Of a DNA stretch of 21,431 nucleotides, positions 5,349-13,116 are shown piece by piece. The notes under the pieces were generated by a model. The model did no database searches, was not told where the DNA came from, and was given only the letters and a program-made list of their open reading frames with translations. The translations under genes and the position numbers were made by a program. The first letter of the stretch is position 1, and the number at the start of each line of letters is the position of its first letter. The DNA is from an uncultured Alistipes sp. GTDB lineage: Bacteria; Bacteroidota; Bacteroidia; Bacteroidales; Rikenellaceae. Location of the stretch: the NCBI GenBank assembly GCA_900553175.1, contig USCH01000029.1, positions 1 to 21,431 of the forward strand. Direction: 5' to 3'.

Positions 5349-7928
5349 ATGAAGAATCGTTTGCGAATTCTCTGCCTGGGGGCTCTGACTCTCCTGGGCG
5401 TGTGCGCTGCGGCGCCGGCCGCGGCGCAGCACTCCGCCGACCGCGATGCGGTGCGCGTATTGCCGCTCGACGGCGAGTGGCGGCTCACGGGGTACAGCCC
5501 CGACCGTTCGCGATGGGTGGAGCTTGCGGCCCGTGTGCCGGGACAGGTGCACGACGACCTGCTGCGCGAGGGCTTCATCGACGATCCGTTCTGGCGCGAC
5601 AATGCCGAGCGCTGCCAGTGGGTCGAACACTGGGAGTGGCGCTACAAACGCTCCTTTTATCTGCCCGAGGGGTTCGACTCGGGGCGCGTGCAGCTCTGCT
5701 TCGACGGGCTGGACACCTATGCCGAGATCACGCTCAACGGCCGCCGGATCGGTCCGCTGGAGCGGCCCACGACCGAAAACATGTTTCTCGAATACGGGTT
5801 CGATGTCTCGGGATGGCTCAAGAGAGGCGGCGAAAACGTCCTTGAGGTGCGCTTCCTGCCCCTCGAACGGGTCGTGGGCGAGGAGGCCCGCCGCAAGAGC
5901 TATCCCGCCGCATTCGGCGACCCCCTGCGGGCCTATGTGCGGCGCATGCAGTGCACCTTCGGGTGGGACTGGGTGCACCGGTTCGTCACGGCGGGCATCT
6001 GGCGTTCGTGCCGGCTCGTCGCCTGGCCCGAGGCCCGCGTCGAACACCCGTTCGTATGGGTGAAGGAGCTGCGGCCCGGCAAAGCCGTGCTGCATGCCGA
6101 GGCGGCGGTGGAGGCCGATGACGGATTCCGCGGCGAGGTGCGAATGGCGCTTACGGCGCCCGACGGCCGGCGCGTCTGGCAGGCGGCCCGCCCGGTGACG
6201 GGGCGCGGAACGGTGTCGTTCGAGGCTGAGGTGCCCGATCCCGAGCTGTGGTGGCCCCGCGGTGCGGGGGCTCAGCCGCTCTACGGGTTCGAAGCCGCCG
6301 TGTGCGATGCGGGCGGTAGGCTGCTCCATGCCGAACGGTGCCGCACGGGCATCCGGACCGTGGCCGTCGAGGAGAGCCCCCTCGCCGACGGCACCTCCTT
6401 CATCTTGAAGGTGAACGGACGGCGCATCTTCGCCCGGGGCGGCAACTGGGTTCCCGCCGACCCGTTCCCGGCCCGCATCGCCCCCGAACGTTACCGCCTG
6501 CTGCTGGGGCGCGCCGCCGAGGCGGGCATGAACATGGTGCGTGTCTGGGGCGGCGGCATTTACGAGCAGGAGCCTTTCTGGCAGGCCTGCGACAGCCTGG
6601 GCATTCTGGTCTGGCAGGACTTCATGCTGGCCTGCGGCGGTTATCCCGAGGAGCGCCCGGAGTTCGTCGACCTGTTCCTGCGCGAGGTCGCCTGCAACGT
6701 GCGGCGCATGCGCAACCATCCGTCGCTGGCCGTGTGGTGCGGCGACAACGAGCTGGGCATGAACCATGCGCCCGACGGGGAGTGGCCCTTCAGCCGCGTG
6801 CACCGCGAATGCACGGCACCCCTCGTGGCGCAGCTCGACCCTTCGCGCCCGTTCCGTCCGACGAGCCCCTACGGCGCGGCGGGCGATCCCTCAAAGGCGG
6901 GCGATGCCCATCAGGGGGCGCAGTACGCCGATTCACTCATCTTCAGCGACGACGCCTCCGCCTACCGGGTGCTGACGGGACGCTATGCCCGTGCGCGTTT
7001 TCTGAGCGAGAGCACGACGGCGGGCGTGCCGACGCGCCGCAGCCTGCTGCGTTTCATGGACGGCGAGGACCTCTCCCGCAGCGAGATGTTCGACTACCAC
7101 ACCAAGGACAATCCCTATGTCGGCGGCGGGCTGACGCTCTTCGGCAAGCTGGAGAGCCTGTCGGAGAAGCTCTACGGCGAGCACGGCGGCGATGTCGGCC
7201 GTCGGCTGCGGCAAATGGAGTATACGCAGTACGAGTTCGTGCGGCTGACCATGGAGGCGGCCCGGGCCAACAAGTTCCGCACGGGCGGCGTGCTGTTCTG
7301 GATGTACAACGACTGCTGGCCCGCGTCGGGCTGGAGCCTGATCGACTACTGGGGCGAGCCCAAGGCCGGATGGTATGCCATGAAGTCGGCCTGCCGGTCC
7401 GTGATCGCCTCGACGGAGCAGGGCGACGACGGTCTGCTGCGCTGGCGGATCGCCAGCGATGCGGCCGAGCCCGCCGACGTGACGTACGAGGTGCGCGTGC
7501 AGCCGCTCGACGGGGGCCGGCCGCGCGTGCTCTCCGAAGGCCGGGTGCGTGTGGCTCCCGACGCTCCGCAGCAGGTGCTGGAGCTGCCTGCGGAGCCGCT
7601 GGCCCGCGAGCTGGGCGACGGGCGGATCGTCGTCTTCGAAGCGCATTGCGGTCCGGAGCGGGACCGAAGCTTTTGGACGCCGCTCACGCCGCGGCAGGTG
7701 GCCTGGCCCGCGACGAAGCTGGAGGTCAGCCCCCACCGTCCCGCCGCCGAGGGCGAGGTGCGCATCGCGAGCAGCCGCTGGGGGCGTGTGGTGACGCTCG
7801 AGGGTGCCGCGCTCTTCGAGGACAACTATTTCGAAATGCTGCCCGGCGAGACGCGCACGGTCCGCTGGCGGTCGTTCGACGGAGCGCCCGTGCCCGAAAT
7901 CCGGGTCACGGCCTGGAACGCCCGCTGA
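5349..7928 (+). CDS. secreted beta-mannosidase, glycoside hydrolase family 2
   Basis: An 859-residue enzyme that removes terminal beta-mannose residues, for example from N-glycan cores or manno-oligosaccharides. I chose the ATG at 5349 because it opens a clean Sec signal peptide (MKNRLRILCLGALTLLG..., cut near AAA-Q at 26/27) and lies downstream of the promoter. The N-terminal jelly-roll has the beta-mannosidase patterns GEWRL, PGQVHDDLL, WEWRYKRSF and FDGLDTYAEITLNG. The TIM barrel has NMVRVWGGGIYE and the acid/base Glu468 in CGDNELGMN. The nucleophile is Glu554 in RFLSEST; the spacing agrees with characterised Bacteroides enzymes. It has its own promoter and no SusC/D neighbours, so it is not part of a visible polysaccharide locus. 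The product would act in the periplasm or outside the cell. Confidence 0.93.
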   Translation: MKNRLRILCLGALTLLGVCAAAPAAAQHSADRDAVRVLPLDGEWRLTGYSPDRSRWVELAARVPGQVHDDLLREGFIDDPFWRDNAERCQWVEHWEWRYKRSFYLPEGFDSGRVQLCFDGLDTYAEITLNGRRIGPLERPTTENMFLEYGFDVSGWLKRGGENVLEVRFLPLERVVGEEARRKSYPAAFGDPLRAYVRRMQCTFGWDWVHRFVTAGIWRSCRLVAWPEARVEHPFVWVKELRPGKAVLHAEAAVEADDGFRGEVRMALTAPDGRRVWQAARPVTGRGTVSFEAEVPDPELWWPRGAGAQPLYGFEAAVCDAGGRLLHAERCRTGIRTVAVEESPLADGTSFILKVNGRRIFARGGNWVPADPFPARIAPERYRLLLGRAAEAGMNMVRVWGGGIYEQEPFWQACDSLGILVWQDFMLACGGYPEERPEFVDLFLREVACNVRRMRNHPSLAVWCGDNELGMNHAPDGEWPFSRVHRECTAPLVAQLDPSRPFRPTSPYGAAGDPSKAGDAHQGAQYADSLIFSDDASAYRVLTGRYARARFLSESTTAGVPTRRSLLRFMDGEDLSRSEMFDYHTKDNPYVGGGLTLFGKLESLSEKLYGEHGGDVGRRLRQMEYTQYEFVRLTMEAARANKFRTGGVLFWMYNDCWPASGWSLIDYWGEPKAGWYAMKSACRSVIASTEQGDDGLLRWRIASDAAEPADVTYEVRVQPLDGGRPRVLSEGRVRVAPDAPQQVLELPAEPLARELGDGRIVVFEAHCGPERDRSFWTPLTPRQVAWPATKLEVSPHRPAAEGEVRIASSRWGRVVTLEGAALFEDNYFEMLPGETRTVRWRSFDGAPVPEIRVTAWNAR

Positions 7929-7931
7929 AGC

Positions 7932-7973
7932 GCCGCAGGGACTGCCCGGAACATGCCGGGCAGCCCCTGCGGC
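7932..7973. terminator. convergent-gene hairpin terminator
   Basis: An 18-bp stem with one A/C mismatch: 7932-7949 pairs with 7956-7973 around AACATG. It lies 3 bp after the beta-mannosidase stop and 16 bp from the stop of the convergent outer-membrane gene, so it can serve both. There is no good T-tract on either strand, as is common in this lineage. Confidence 0.6.
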
Positions 7974-7989
7974 TTGTCGGGACGCTCCG

Positions 7990-8601
7990 TCAGAAGAAGA
8001 AACCCATCGAACAGCCGTAGACGATGTCGTGCGACACCATCACGCGCTGCGTTTCGCCCTGCGAGGTGAAGTGCTGCCACACGCGGCCGCGGGGATAGCC
8101 CGAGGCGCGCAGGTCGATGAAGAATTTGCGGATGTTCAGTCCGATGCCGCCCATCACGGCGACGTCGCCGTCGTTGAAGGCGATGCGCAGCAGATCGGGT
8201 TTGTCGCTCTTGCCGCCCTGGGCGACGCGGAACTGCGCGCCGCCGAACAGCCGGACGACACCCAGCTGGAAGCCGACCTCCACGGGTACGGTCAGCCGGT
8301 CGGCCCTTATGCGGATTTCGCGGTCGGCGTGCCGGCTGGTGCGGATGCCGTAGACGGAGCGGCCGTAGTCGAGCTCCGACTGGAGGTGCAGGCGGCTGGT
8401 GAGGTTCCAGCGGACGACGAATCCCACGTCGTAGCCCGCGCGCATGGGCCCGGAACTGAAGGTGCGCTCGCCGAAACGCACCGGCGAGAAACGGTAGTCG
8501 GTCAGGGTGGCGCCGGCTCTCAGTCCGGCTTGCAGCCTCTGTGCGCGGGCTGCACCGAGCCCCGACAGCAGGAGGCACAGGATGAGAAAAATCGTTTTCA
8601 T
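7990..8601 (-). CDS. outer membrane beta-barrel protein (PorT/OMP_b-brl family-like)
   Basis: A 203-residue protein with a Sec signal peptide (MKTIFLILCLLLSGLGAARA, cut before Gln21). The mature chain alternates in beta-strand fashion: AGLRAGATLTDYRF, AGYDVGFVVRWNLTSRLHLQSELDYGRS, LTVPVEVGFQLGVVRLFGGAQFRV and VAVMGGIGLNIRKFFIDLRASGY. It ends in aromatic residues (MGFFF), the BAM recognition signature of outer-membrane barrels. This is the common Bacteroidota small-barrel family with eight or more predicted strands; the actual function is unknown. It follows the cardiolipin synthase-type gene by 63 nt on the same strand and could share its transcript. The two genes have no known functional link. 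Confidence 0.85.
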   Translation of the reverse strand: MKTIFLILCLLLSGLGAARAQRLQAGLRAGATLTDYRFSPVRFGERTFSSGPMRAGYDVGFVVRWNLTSRLHLQSELDYGRSVYGIRTSRHADREIRIRADRLTVPVEVGFQLGVVRLFGGAQFRVAQGGKSDKPDLLRIAFNDGDVAVMGGIGLNIRKFFIDLRASGYPRGRVWQHFTSQGETQRVMVSHDIVYGCSMGFFF

Positions 8602-8664
8602 GAGCGTATAAAGGTTCGGGACGGCCGGTTCGGCGGCCGCCGCAGGTGAAACATGGCGGCGGAT

Positions 8665-10002
8665 TCACATGAGCGGAGAGGCCAGACGCAGCACGTCGCC
8701 CAACAGGCGCCGGTGCAGCGGGGGGCGCCACGCGGCGGGGTCGATGCGGACGCACGAGCGGAGATCGTCGTCGAACTCGCGGGCCAGCTGCCGGACCACC
8801 TCTCTGCCGCGGATCAGGGCCGTGACTTCGAGGTTGTCGACCAGACTGCGGTAGTCCATGTTGGCCGTGCCGACCGATGCCGTCGTCTCGTCGGCGATGA
8901 TGACCTTGGCGTGCAGAAACCCGTTCTCGTACCGGTAGAGCTCGACACCGGCCGCGAGCAGGTCCTCGACGTAGGAGTCCGACACCAGGTCGGTCAGGCG
9001 CGAATCGCTGCACGTGGGGACCATCACCTGCACCCTCACCCCCGCATGCGCCGCCAGCCGCAGCGCATCGAGCAGCAGGGTGGGCGGCATGAAGTAGGGC
9101 GAACAGATTCTCACCCGGCGGCGCGCCCGCAGGATGAGCTGCGCGAACGCCTCGGCGAGGGTGAACCGCGACGCCCCCTCTTCGGACCAGGCCAGCTGCA
9201 CGGGCAGCCGTTCGCGGATGCTGTGCGGTGCGGTGAGCGCCGCCGCATCGAGCCGCTCGCCCCGGGCCTCGGCCCAGTCGGCGGCGAAAAGCCGCTGCAG
9301 GTCGGCTACCGCGTCGCCTTCGATGCGCAGGTGCTCGTCCCGCCACTTGCCCATGTAATTTCCGTCGAGGTAGTATTTCGCAATATTTATGCCACCCAGA
9401 AAGGCGATCTTTCCGTCCGCGACGACTATTTTCCGGTGGTTGCGGCGGGTCGCGGCGGGTGTGAACCACGGGAAGCGGAGCGGGTGGTAGGCGGCGGTCC
9501 GCACCCCGGCGGCCTGCATGTCGCGCAGCATGCGGCGTCCCAGACGCCGCGAACCGATGGCGTCGTAGAGGATGCGCACCTCCACTCCGGCGCGGGCTTT
9601 GCGGATGAGGATTTCGGCGATGACGCGTCCGATGCGGTCGTTGCGGATGATGTAATACTCCATGTGGATCGTGCGGGTGGCGCGTTGCAGGGCGGCGATC
9701 AGGGCCGAGAAGGCGTTGCTGCCGTTGTGGAGCGGCTCGATCCGGTTGCAGAGGGTGGTGCGGGTGCCGCATCCGGCATGGACGAGGCGTTCGAGCGGAT
9801 CGCGGGGCGGGTTCTCCGGAGCCGGCGCGGGCGTTGCCGCACGCCGCAGGCCGCAGAGCAGGTAGAGGAGCGTCCCCGCCACGGGCAGCAGCACGACCAG
9901 AGCCGTCCACACCCCTGCGGAGGCGGGGATTCGCTGCCGGCGGGCGATGAAGAGCAGGGCGCCGAGCGACCAGACGAGGTGGAGGAGCAGAAGTGCGGAC
10001 AT
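8665..10002 (-). CDS. cls: cardiolipin synthase / phospholipase D family protein
   Basis: A membrane enzyme that joins phosphatidylglycerol units (or related headgroups) to form cardiolipin. I use the ATG at 10002 (445 residues) rather than an in-frame GTG at 10032, because it opens directly into the hydrophobic helix MSALLLLHLVWSLGALLF; a second helix WTALVVLLPVAGTLLYLLCG follows, giving the usual two N-terminal anchors. Both catalytic HxKxxxxD motifs are present: HRKIVVAD with GGINIAKYY, and HAKVIIAD with SVGTANMDYRS. The length fits the ClsA type. Its start region is close to the greA promoter on the other strand (47 bp), and I see no convincing -7 box of its own. The substrate (cardiolipin or another phospholipid) is inferred from the family. 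Confidence 0.92.
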   Translation of the reverse strand: MSALLLLHLVWSLGALLFIARRQRIPASAGVWTALVVLLPVAGTLLYLLCGLRRAATPAPAPENPPRDPLERLVHAGCGTRTTLCNRIEPLHNGSNAFSALIAALQRATRTIHMEYYIIRNDRIGRVIAEILIRKARAGVEVRILYDAIGSRRLGRRMLRDMQAAGVRTAAYHPLRFPWFTPAATRRNHRKIVVADGKIAFLGGINIAKYYLDGNYMGKWRDEHLRIEGDAVADLQRLFAADWAEARGERLDAAALTAPHSIRERLPVQLAWSEEGASRFTLAEAFAQLILRARRRVRICSPYFMPPTLLLDALRLAAHAGVRVQVMVPTCSDSRLTDLVSDSYVEDLLAAGVELYRYENGFLHAKVIIADETTASVGTANMDYRSLVDNLEVTALIRGREVVRQLAREFDDDLRSCVRIDPAAWRPPLHRRLLGDVLRLASPLM

Positions 10003-10021
10003 CGCTGCCGCTCGGGGCACA

Positions 10022-10036
10022 CTCCGTGCCACGGAG
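10022..10036. promoter_or_regulatory. short dyad between cls and greA
   Basis: CTCCGTG (10022-10028) and CACGGAG (10030-10036) form a perfect 7-bp inverted repeat around one base. It lies 12 bp upstream of the greA -33 element and 20 bp upstream of the chosen cls start. The centre is too short for an RNA hairpin, so a protein-binding dyad is more likely than a terminator; chance is possible in GC-rich DNA. Confidence 0.25.
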
Positions 10037-10048
10037 GGCGAAAAAAGA

Positions 10049-10080
10049 TTTGGAAAATAGGATTTAATTTTCTATCTTTG
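10049..10080 (+). promoter_or_regulatory. promoter of greA
   Basis: TTTG (10049-10052), 20 nt, then TATCTTTG (10073-10080): a full match to the Bacteroidota promoter pattern, in a locally AT-rich stretch. Transcription would start near 10087, giving a leader of about 60 nt that contains the hairpin at 10091-10124. Confidence 0.85.
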
Positions 10081-10090
10081 TCTGTACAAT

Positions 10091-10134
10091 GAATCGGGGT
10101 TCTGGCCTTCATCGGCCAGGATTCTTGTTTTTTT
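10091..10134 (+). terminator. hairpin plus T-run in the greA leader (possible attenuator)
   Basis: CTGGCC (10102-10107) pairs with GGCCAG (10114-10119) around TTCATC, and GAATC (10091-10095) pairs with GATTC (10120-10124) outside an unpaired GGGGTT. A run of T residues follows at 10128-10134, 14 nt before the greA ATG. The arrangement resembles an intrinsic terminator sitting between promoter and gene. Whether it terminates, attenuates or merely structures the leader is unknown. Confidence 0.5.
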
Positions 10135-10147
10135 ACGTTTTTCGACT

Positions 10148-10624
10148 ATGGCAAAAGAGATTATTTATCTGACGGCGGAAGGTTACAAAAAGCTCAAGGA
10201 CGAGCTGGACCACATGCGTTCGGTGGAGCGTCCTGCGGTTTCTGCGGCGATAGCCGAAGCCCGCGACAAGGGAGACCTTTCGGAGAATGCGGAGTACGAT
10301 GCCGCTCGCGAAGCCCAGGGGCTGCTGGAGATGCGTATCGCCAAGCTGGAAGATACGATCGCCAACGCCCGCGTGATCGACGAATCGAAGATCGACAAGA
10401 GCAAGGTGCAGATTCTGAGCAAGGTGACCTTGCTCAATCACAACACCAAAAAGCAGATGGTCTATACGATCGTCGCCGAGCACGAGGCCAACCTGCGCGA
10501 GGGCAAACTCGCCATCGGCACGCCCATCGCCAAGGCTTTGCTCGGACACCGGAAGGGTGAGACGGTCGATGTCGAGGTTCCCGCCGGCGTGATCCGCTTC
10601 GAGATTCTCGACATCAGCATCTGA
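10148..10624 (+). CDS. greA: transcription elongation factor GreA
   Basis: A 158-residue protein of standard GreA length that rescues backtracked RNA polymerase by stimulating transcript cleavage. The N-terminal coiled coil (about 10-75) carries the acidic tip GDLSEN with Asp43 and Glu46, the residues that reach the polymerase active site. The C-terminal FKBP-like domain (about 80-158) has GTPIAKALLGHRKGETVDVEVP. It stands alone between its own promoter and a strong terminator (10773-10797). The HIT-family gene that, from memory, often follows greA in Bacteroidota is not here. Confidence 0.97.
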   Translation: MAKEIIYLTAEGYKKLKDELDHMRSVERPAVSAAIAEARDKGDLSENAEYDAAREAQGLLEMRIAKLEDTIANARVIDESKIDKSKVQILSKVTLLNHNTKKQMVYTIVAEHEANLREGKLAIGTPIAKALLGHRKGETVDVEVPAGVIRFEILDISI

Positions 10625-10772
10625 CCGGCCGCCGGTGCGGAGGTCTGTGCGGCGGCGGAACGCCGGGCGGTCTCGGTGCCGGGCGGCGGAAAATGCCGGG
10701 ACGGCTTCGGCCCCGGGGGCGGGGCTGGCCGGAAGGAAAAGACATATACGCCCGTTTTCGGGCCGATTGGCA

Positions 10773-10797
10773 GGGGTCGCGGTGCGGCCCCTTTTTT
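10773..10797 (+). terminator. Rho-independent terminator of greA
   Basis: GGGGTCGC (10773-10780) pairs with GCGGCCCC (10784-10791, one G-T pair) around a 3-nt loop and is followed by six T (10792-10797). It lies about 150 nt after the greA stop codon. Confidence 0.85.
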
Positions 10798-10848
10798 GCG
10801 GTCCGCTCGTATTCGGACAGAAGTGCCGGAACGGAGGCGGACCGATCG

Positions 10849-10883
10849 AAAAACGACCCCGCCGCGGAAAACGGACGGGGTCG
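10849..10883 (-). terminator. Rho-independent terminator of mdh
   Basis: CGACCCCG (10854-10861) and CGGGGTCG (10876-10883) form a perfect 8-bp stem with a 14-nt loop. The A-run at 10849-10853 becomes the T-tract on the minus strand. It is 44 bp beyond the mdh stop codon. Confidence 0.85.
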
Positions 10884-10926
10884 CATGGTCGGCAGGAGCC
10901 GATCCGGAAGCCGGTTTTCGGCCGGA

Positions 10927-11868
10927 TCAGATCGCGTTGATCTCGTGCAGCACGGCGTTGGTCTTGTGTACGGCGGCGGCCGATTCCGCGAACCGGGCGG
11001 CCTCCTCTTTCGTCAGCTCGATCTCGACGATCTTCTCGATGCCCTTGCGGCCGATGATCGCGGGAACGCCGATGCAGAGGTCCGTCTGGCCGTACTCGCC
11101 CTCGAGGTAGCACGAGCAGGGGATGAGCTTCTTCTGGTCGTGGAGGATGGCTTCGACCATCATCGAGGCGGCTGCGCCCGGAGCGTACCAGGCCGACGTG
11201 CCGATGAGCTTGGTCAGCGTGGCGCCGCCCACCATCGTGTCGGCCACGGCCTGCTGCAGCTTCTTCTTCGAGGCGAACTGCGAGACGGGCACGCCGTTCA
11301 CCGTCGCCTTGGAGAGCAGCGGAATCATCGTCGTGTCGCCGTGACCGCCGATCACCATGCCGTCGACGTTGTTGATGTTGGCGCCGGTGGCTTTGGCCAG
11401 ATAGCATTTGAAGCGCGACGAGTCGAGCGCTCCGCCCATGCCGACGATGCGGTTCTTGGGCAGGCCCGACGCCTTGAGCGCCAGGTAGGTCAGCGTGTCC
11501 ATCGGGTTGGCCACCACGATGATGATGGCGCGGGGCGAGTGGGCGATGATGTTCTCGACCACGCCCTTCATGATCTTGGCGTTGGTGCCGATGAGCTCCT
11601 CGCGCGTCATGCCCGGCTTGCGGGGAATGCCCGACGTGATGACCACCACGTCCGAATTGGCCGTCTTCTTGTAATCGTTGGTGACGCCGACGAGTTTCGT
11701 GTCGAAATCCATGAGCGTCGACGTCTGGTACATGTCCAGCATCTTGCCCTCCGACAATCCCTCTTTGATGTCGATGAGGACCACTTCGCTCGCCACTTCG
11801 CGGCAAGCCATGACGTTTGCGCAGGTGGCGCCCACGGCGCCCGCACCCACGACGGTTACTTTTGACAT
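10927..11868 (-). CDS. mdh: malate dehydrogenase (LDH-like, NAD-dependent)
   Basis: A 313-residue enzyme that interconverts malate and oxaloacetate; in Bacteroidota it works in the reductive arm from oxaloacetate to succinate. The N-terminal Rossmann fold has VVGAGAVGA and the acidic Asp33 of LIDIKEG that selects NAD. Substrate-loop arginines Arg83 and Arg89 (GIPRKPGMTRE) mark malate rather than lactate dehydrogenase. Asn121, Arg152 and the catalytic His176 in GGHGDTT are present, with Asp149 completing the proton relay. It lies 64 nt after gcvH on the same strand, with no clear promoter in the gap but a purine-rich AAAAGAAGAAA just before the ATG, so it may be read from the gcvH promoter. 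A terminator follows at 10849-10883. Confidence 0.97.
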   Translation of the reverse strand: MSKVTVVGAGAVGATCANVMACREVASEVVLIDIKEGLSEGKMLDMYQTSTLMDFDTKLVGVTNDYKKTANSDVVVITSGIPRKPGMTREELIGTNAKIMKGVVENIIAHSPRAIIIVVANPMDTLTYLALKASGLPKNRIVGMGGALDSSRFKCYLAKATGANINNVDGMVIGGHGDTTMIPLLSKATVNGVPVSQFASKKKLQQAVADTMVGGATLTKLIGTSAWYAPGAAASMMVEAILHDQKKLIPCSCYLEGEYGQTDLCIGVPAIIGRKGIEKIVEIELTKEEAARFAESAAAVHKTNAVLHEINAI

Positions 11869-11932
11869 ATGCGTTTCTTCTTTTGGGTTCGTGCGATCCG
11901 GATCTCTGCGGTCCGCCTCCTCCGCCGGTGCG

Positions 11933-12310
11933 CTATCCGATCAGCAGCTTGTAGTCGGCGGGCGAGAGCAGCTCCTCGTATTCCTCGGGGTCGGACATGC
12001 GGACCTTGACCATCCAGCCTTCGCCGTAGGGGTCCTTGTTGACCAGTGCGGGGTTGGCGTCGAGGGCCGGATTGAATTCGACGATCTCGCCGCTCACGGG
12101 CAGGAATGCGTCGCTGACGGTCTTCACCGCCTCGATCGAGCCGAAGACGTCGCCTGCGGCGAGCGTTTCGCCCAGGGTGGGCACGTCGACGAAGACGATG
12201 TCGCCCAGTTGGCTCTGGGCAAAATCCGTGATGCCCACTACGGCCGTGTCGCCTTCGATGCGGCACCATTCGTGGTCGTTGGAATACTTCAGGTTTGCAG
12301 GTACGTTCAT
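11933..12310 (-). CDS. gcvH: glycine cleavage system H protein
   Basis: A 125-residue lipoyl carrier protein that shuttles the aminomethyl group between the P, T and L proteins of glycine cleavage. The lipoylated residue is Lys63 in SIEAVKTVSD. DHEWCRIEGD near the start and NKDPYGEGWMVKVRMSD near the end are family hallmarks. I set the start at the ATG ending at 12310 (MNVPANLKYS), which gives the normal length and follows a strong promoter; a much longer frame continuing upstream through birA and dapD is a frame-shadow. No P, T or L gene is in the window. It may be cotranscribed with mdh, 64 nt downstream. Confidence 0.97.
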   Translation of the reverse strand: MNVPANLKYSNDHEWCRIEGDTAVVGITDFAQSQLGDIVFVDVPTLGETLAAGDVFGSIEAVKTVSDAFLPVSGEIVEFNPALDANPALVNKDPYGEGWMVKVRMSDPEEYEELLSPADYKLLIG

Positions 12311-12345
12311 GACAGCTCGCTGTTTTAGAGTGATTTTTACGGATG

Positions 12346-12375
12346 CAAATATAACTGTTATTTCCGTAACGGCAA
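12346..12375 (-). promoter_or_regulatory. promoter of gcvH (and perhaps mdh)
   Basis: On the minus strand TTG (complement of 12373-12375), 19 nt, then TATATTTG (complement of 12346-12353). It lies in the 74-bp AT-rich gap between the birA stop and the gcvH start, so gcvH does not depend on the dapD-birA transcript. The start site would be near 12339, with a leader of about 28 nt. Confidence 0.8.
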
Positions 12376-12384
12376 CGGTCTCTG

Positions 12385-13107
12385 TTATTTTTTTAACACG
12401 AATTCCACTTCGCGGAAGAGATATTCGCCCTGCGTGCCGTCGGAGTGGCGGAGCAGAAGGGCTCCCGAGGGGCGGACGCCCTGGATCGAGGCGTCGAAAA
12501 GCGTCCCGTCCGGCCGGCGGAAGGGGTGGCGCTCCTCCAGGCGGTACATGCGGTTGCGGTAGGTCTTCCGCAGTGTCTCCCGCTCCCCGCGGGCGAGCTG
12601 TCCGTATCGTTCGGCCCAGCGGGCGAGGAAGCGTTCGAGCACTTCGAGCCGGTCGAAAGTCCGCCCGGCGAGCTGCGCCATCGAGACGGGGTTGGGAAGC
12701 GACGCATCGAACGAGGTCTGGTTGACGTTGATGCCGATGCCGGCCCGGGTGCGCCGGAGCCGGCCGTTCGAACAGTTGTTCTCGATCAGGATGCCCACCA
12801 TCTTGCGGTCGCCGGCGTAGATGTCGTTGGTCCACTTGATGCGGGTGGGGATGCCCAGATCGCCGAAGGTGTCGGTGAGGGCCAGGGCGACGGCCTCGTT
12901 GAGGGCGAACTGTTCGCCTGCGGCGAGGAAATGCGGCTCCATGACCAGCGTGAAGGTGAGGTTCTCGCCTTCGGGACTGCTCCACGTGTGGCCCCGCTGG
13001 CCGCGTCCGGCCGTCTGGCGCTCCGCCCAGATCACGTCGCCGTGGCGGTATTTCGGATCGCGGGCCTCGTCGTTGGTCGAGGCGGTCTGCTGCAGGCGGT
13101 AGATCAT
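12385..13107 (-). CDS. birA: biotin-[acetyl-CoA-carboxylase] ligase, group I
   Basis: A 240-residue enzyme that activates biotin with ATP and attaches it to the carrier domains of biotin-dependent carboxylases. The biotinyl-AMP loop GRGQRGHTW is at 34-42 and the KWTNDIY...GDRKMVGILIE segment at 91-109; both are diagnostic. There is no N-terminal helix-turn-helix domain, so unlike E. coli BirA it is a ligase only and not a DNA-binding repressor. The start is 9 nt from the dapD stop codon, which suggests a dapD-birA operon. Confidence 0.95.
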   Translation of the reverse strand: MIYRLQQTASTNDEARDPKYRHGDVIWAERQTAGRGQRGHTWSSPEGENLTFTLVMEPHFLAAGEQFALNEAVALALTDTFGDLGIPTRIKWTNDIYAGDRKMVGILIENNCSNGRLRRTRAGIGINVNQTSFDASLPNPVSMAQLAGRTFDRLEVLERFLARWAERYGQLARGERETLRKTYRNRMYRLEERHPFRRPDGTLFDASIQGVRPSGALLLRHSDGTQGEYLFREVEFVLKK

Positions 13108-13116
13108 CGCCGGGGA

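Larger units (their letters stand above)
10625..10926. other. non-coding gap between greA and mdh
   Basis: About 300 GC-rich bases between two convergent genes. It holds one terminator for each direction (10773-10797 plus, 10849-10883 minus). I see no gene with believable composition or start; the open frames crossing it are low-complexity Arg/Gly/Pro-rich readings of GC-rich DNA. Confidence 0.7.
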
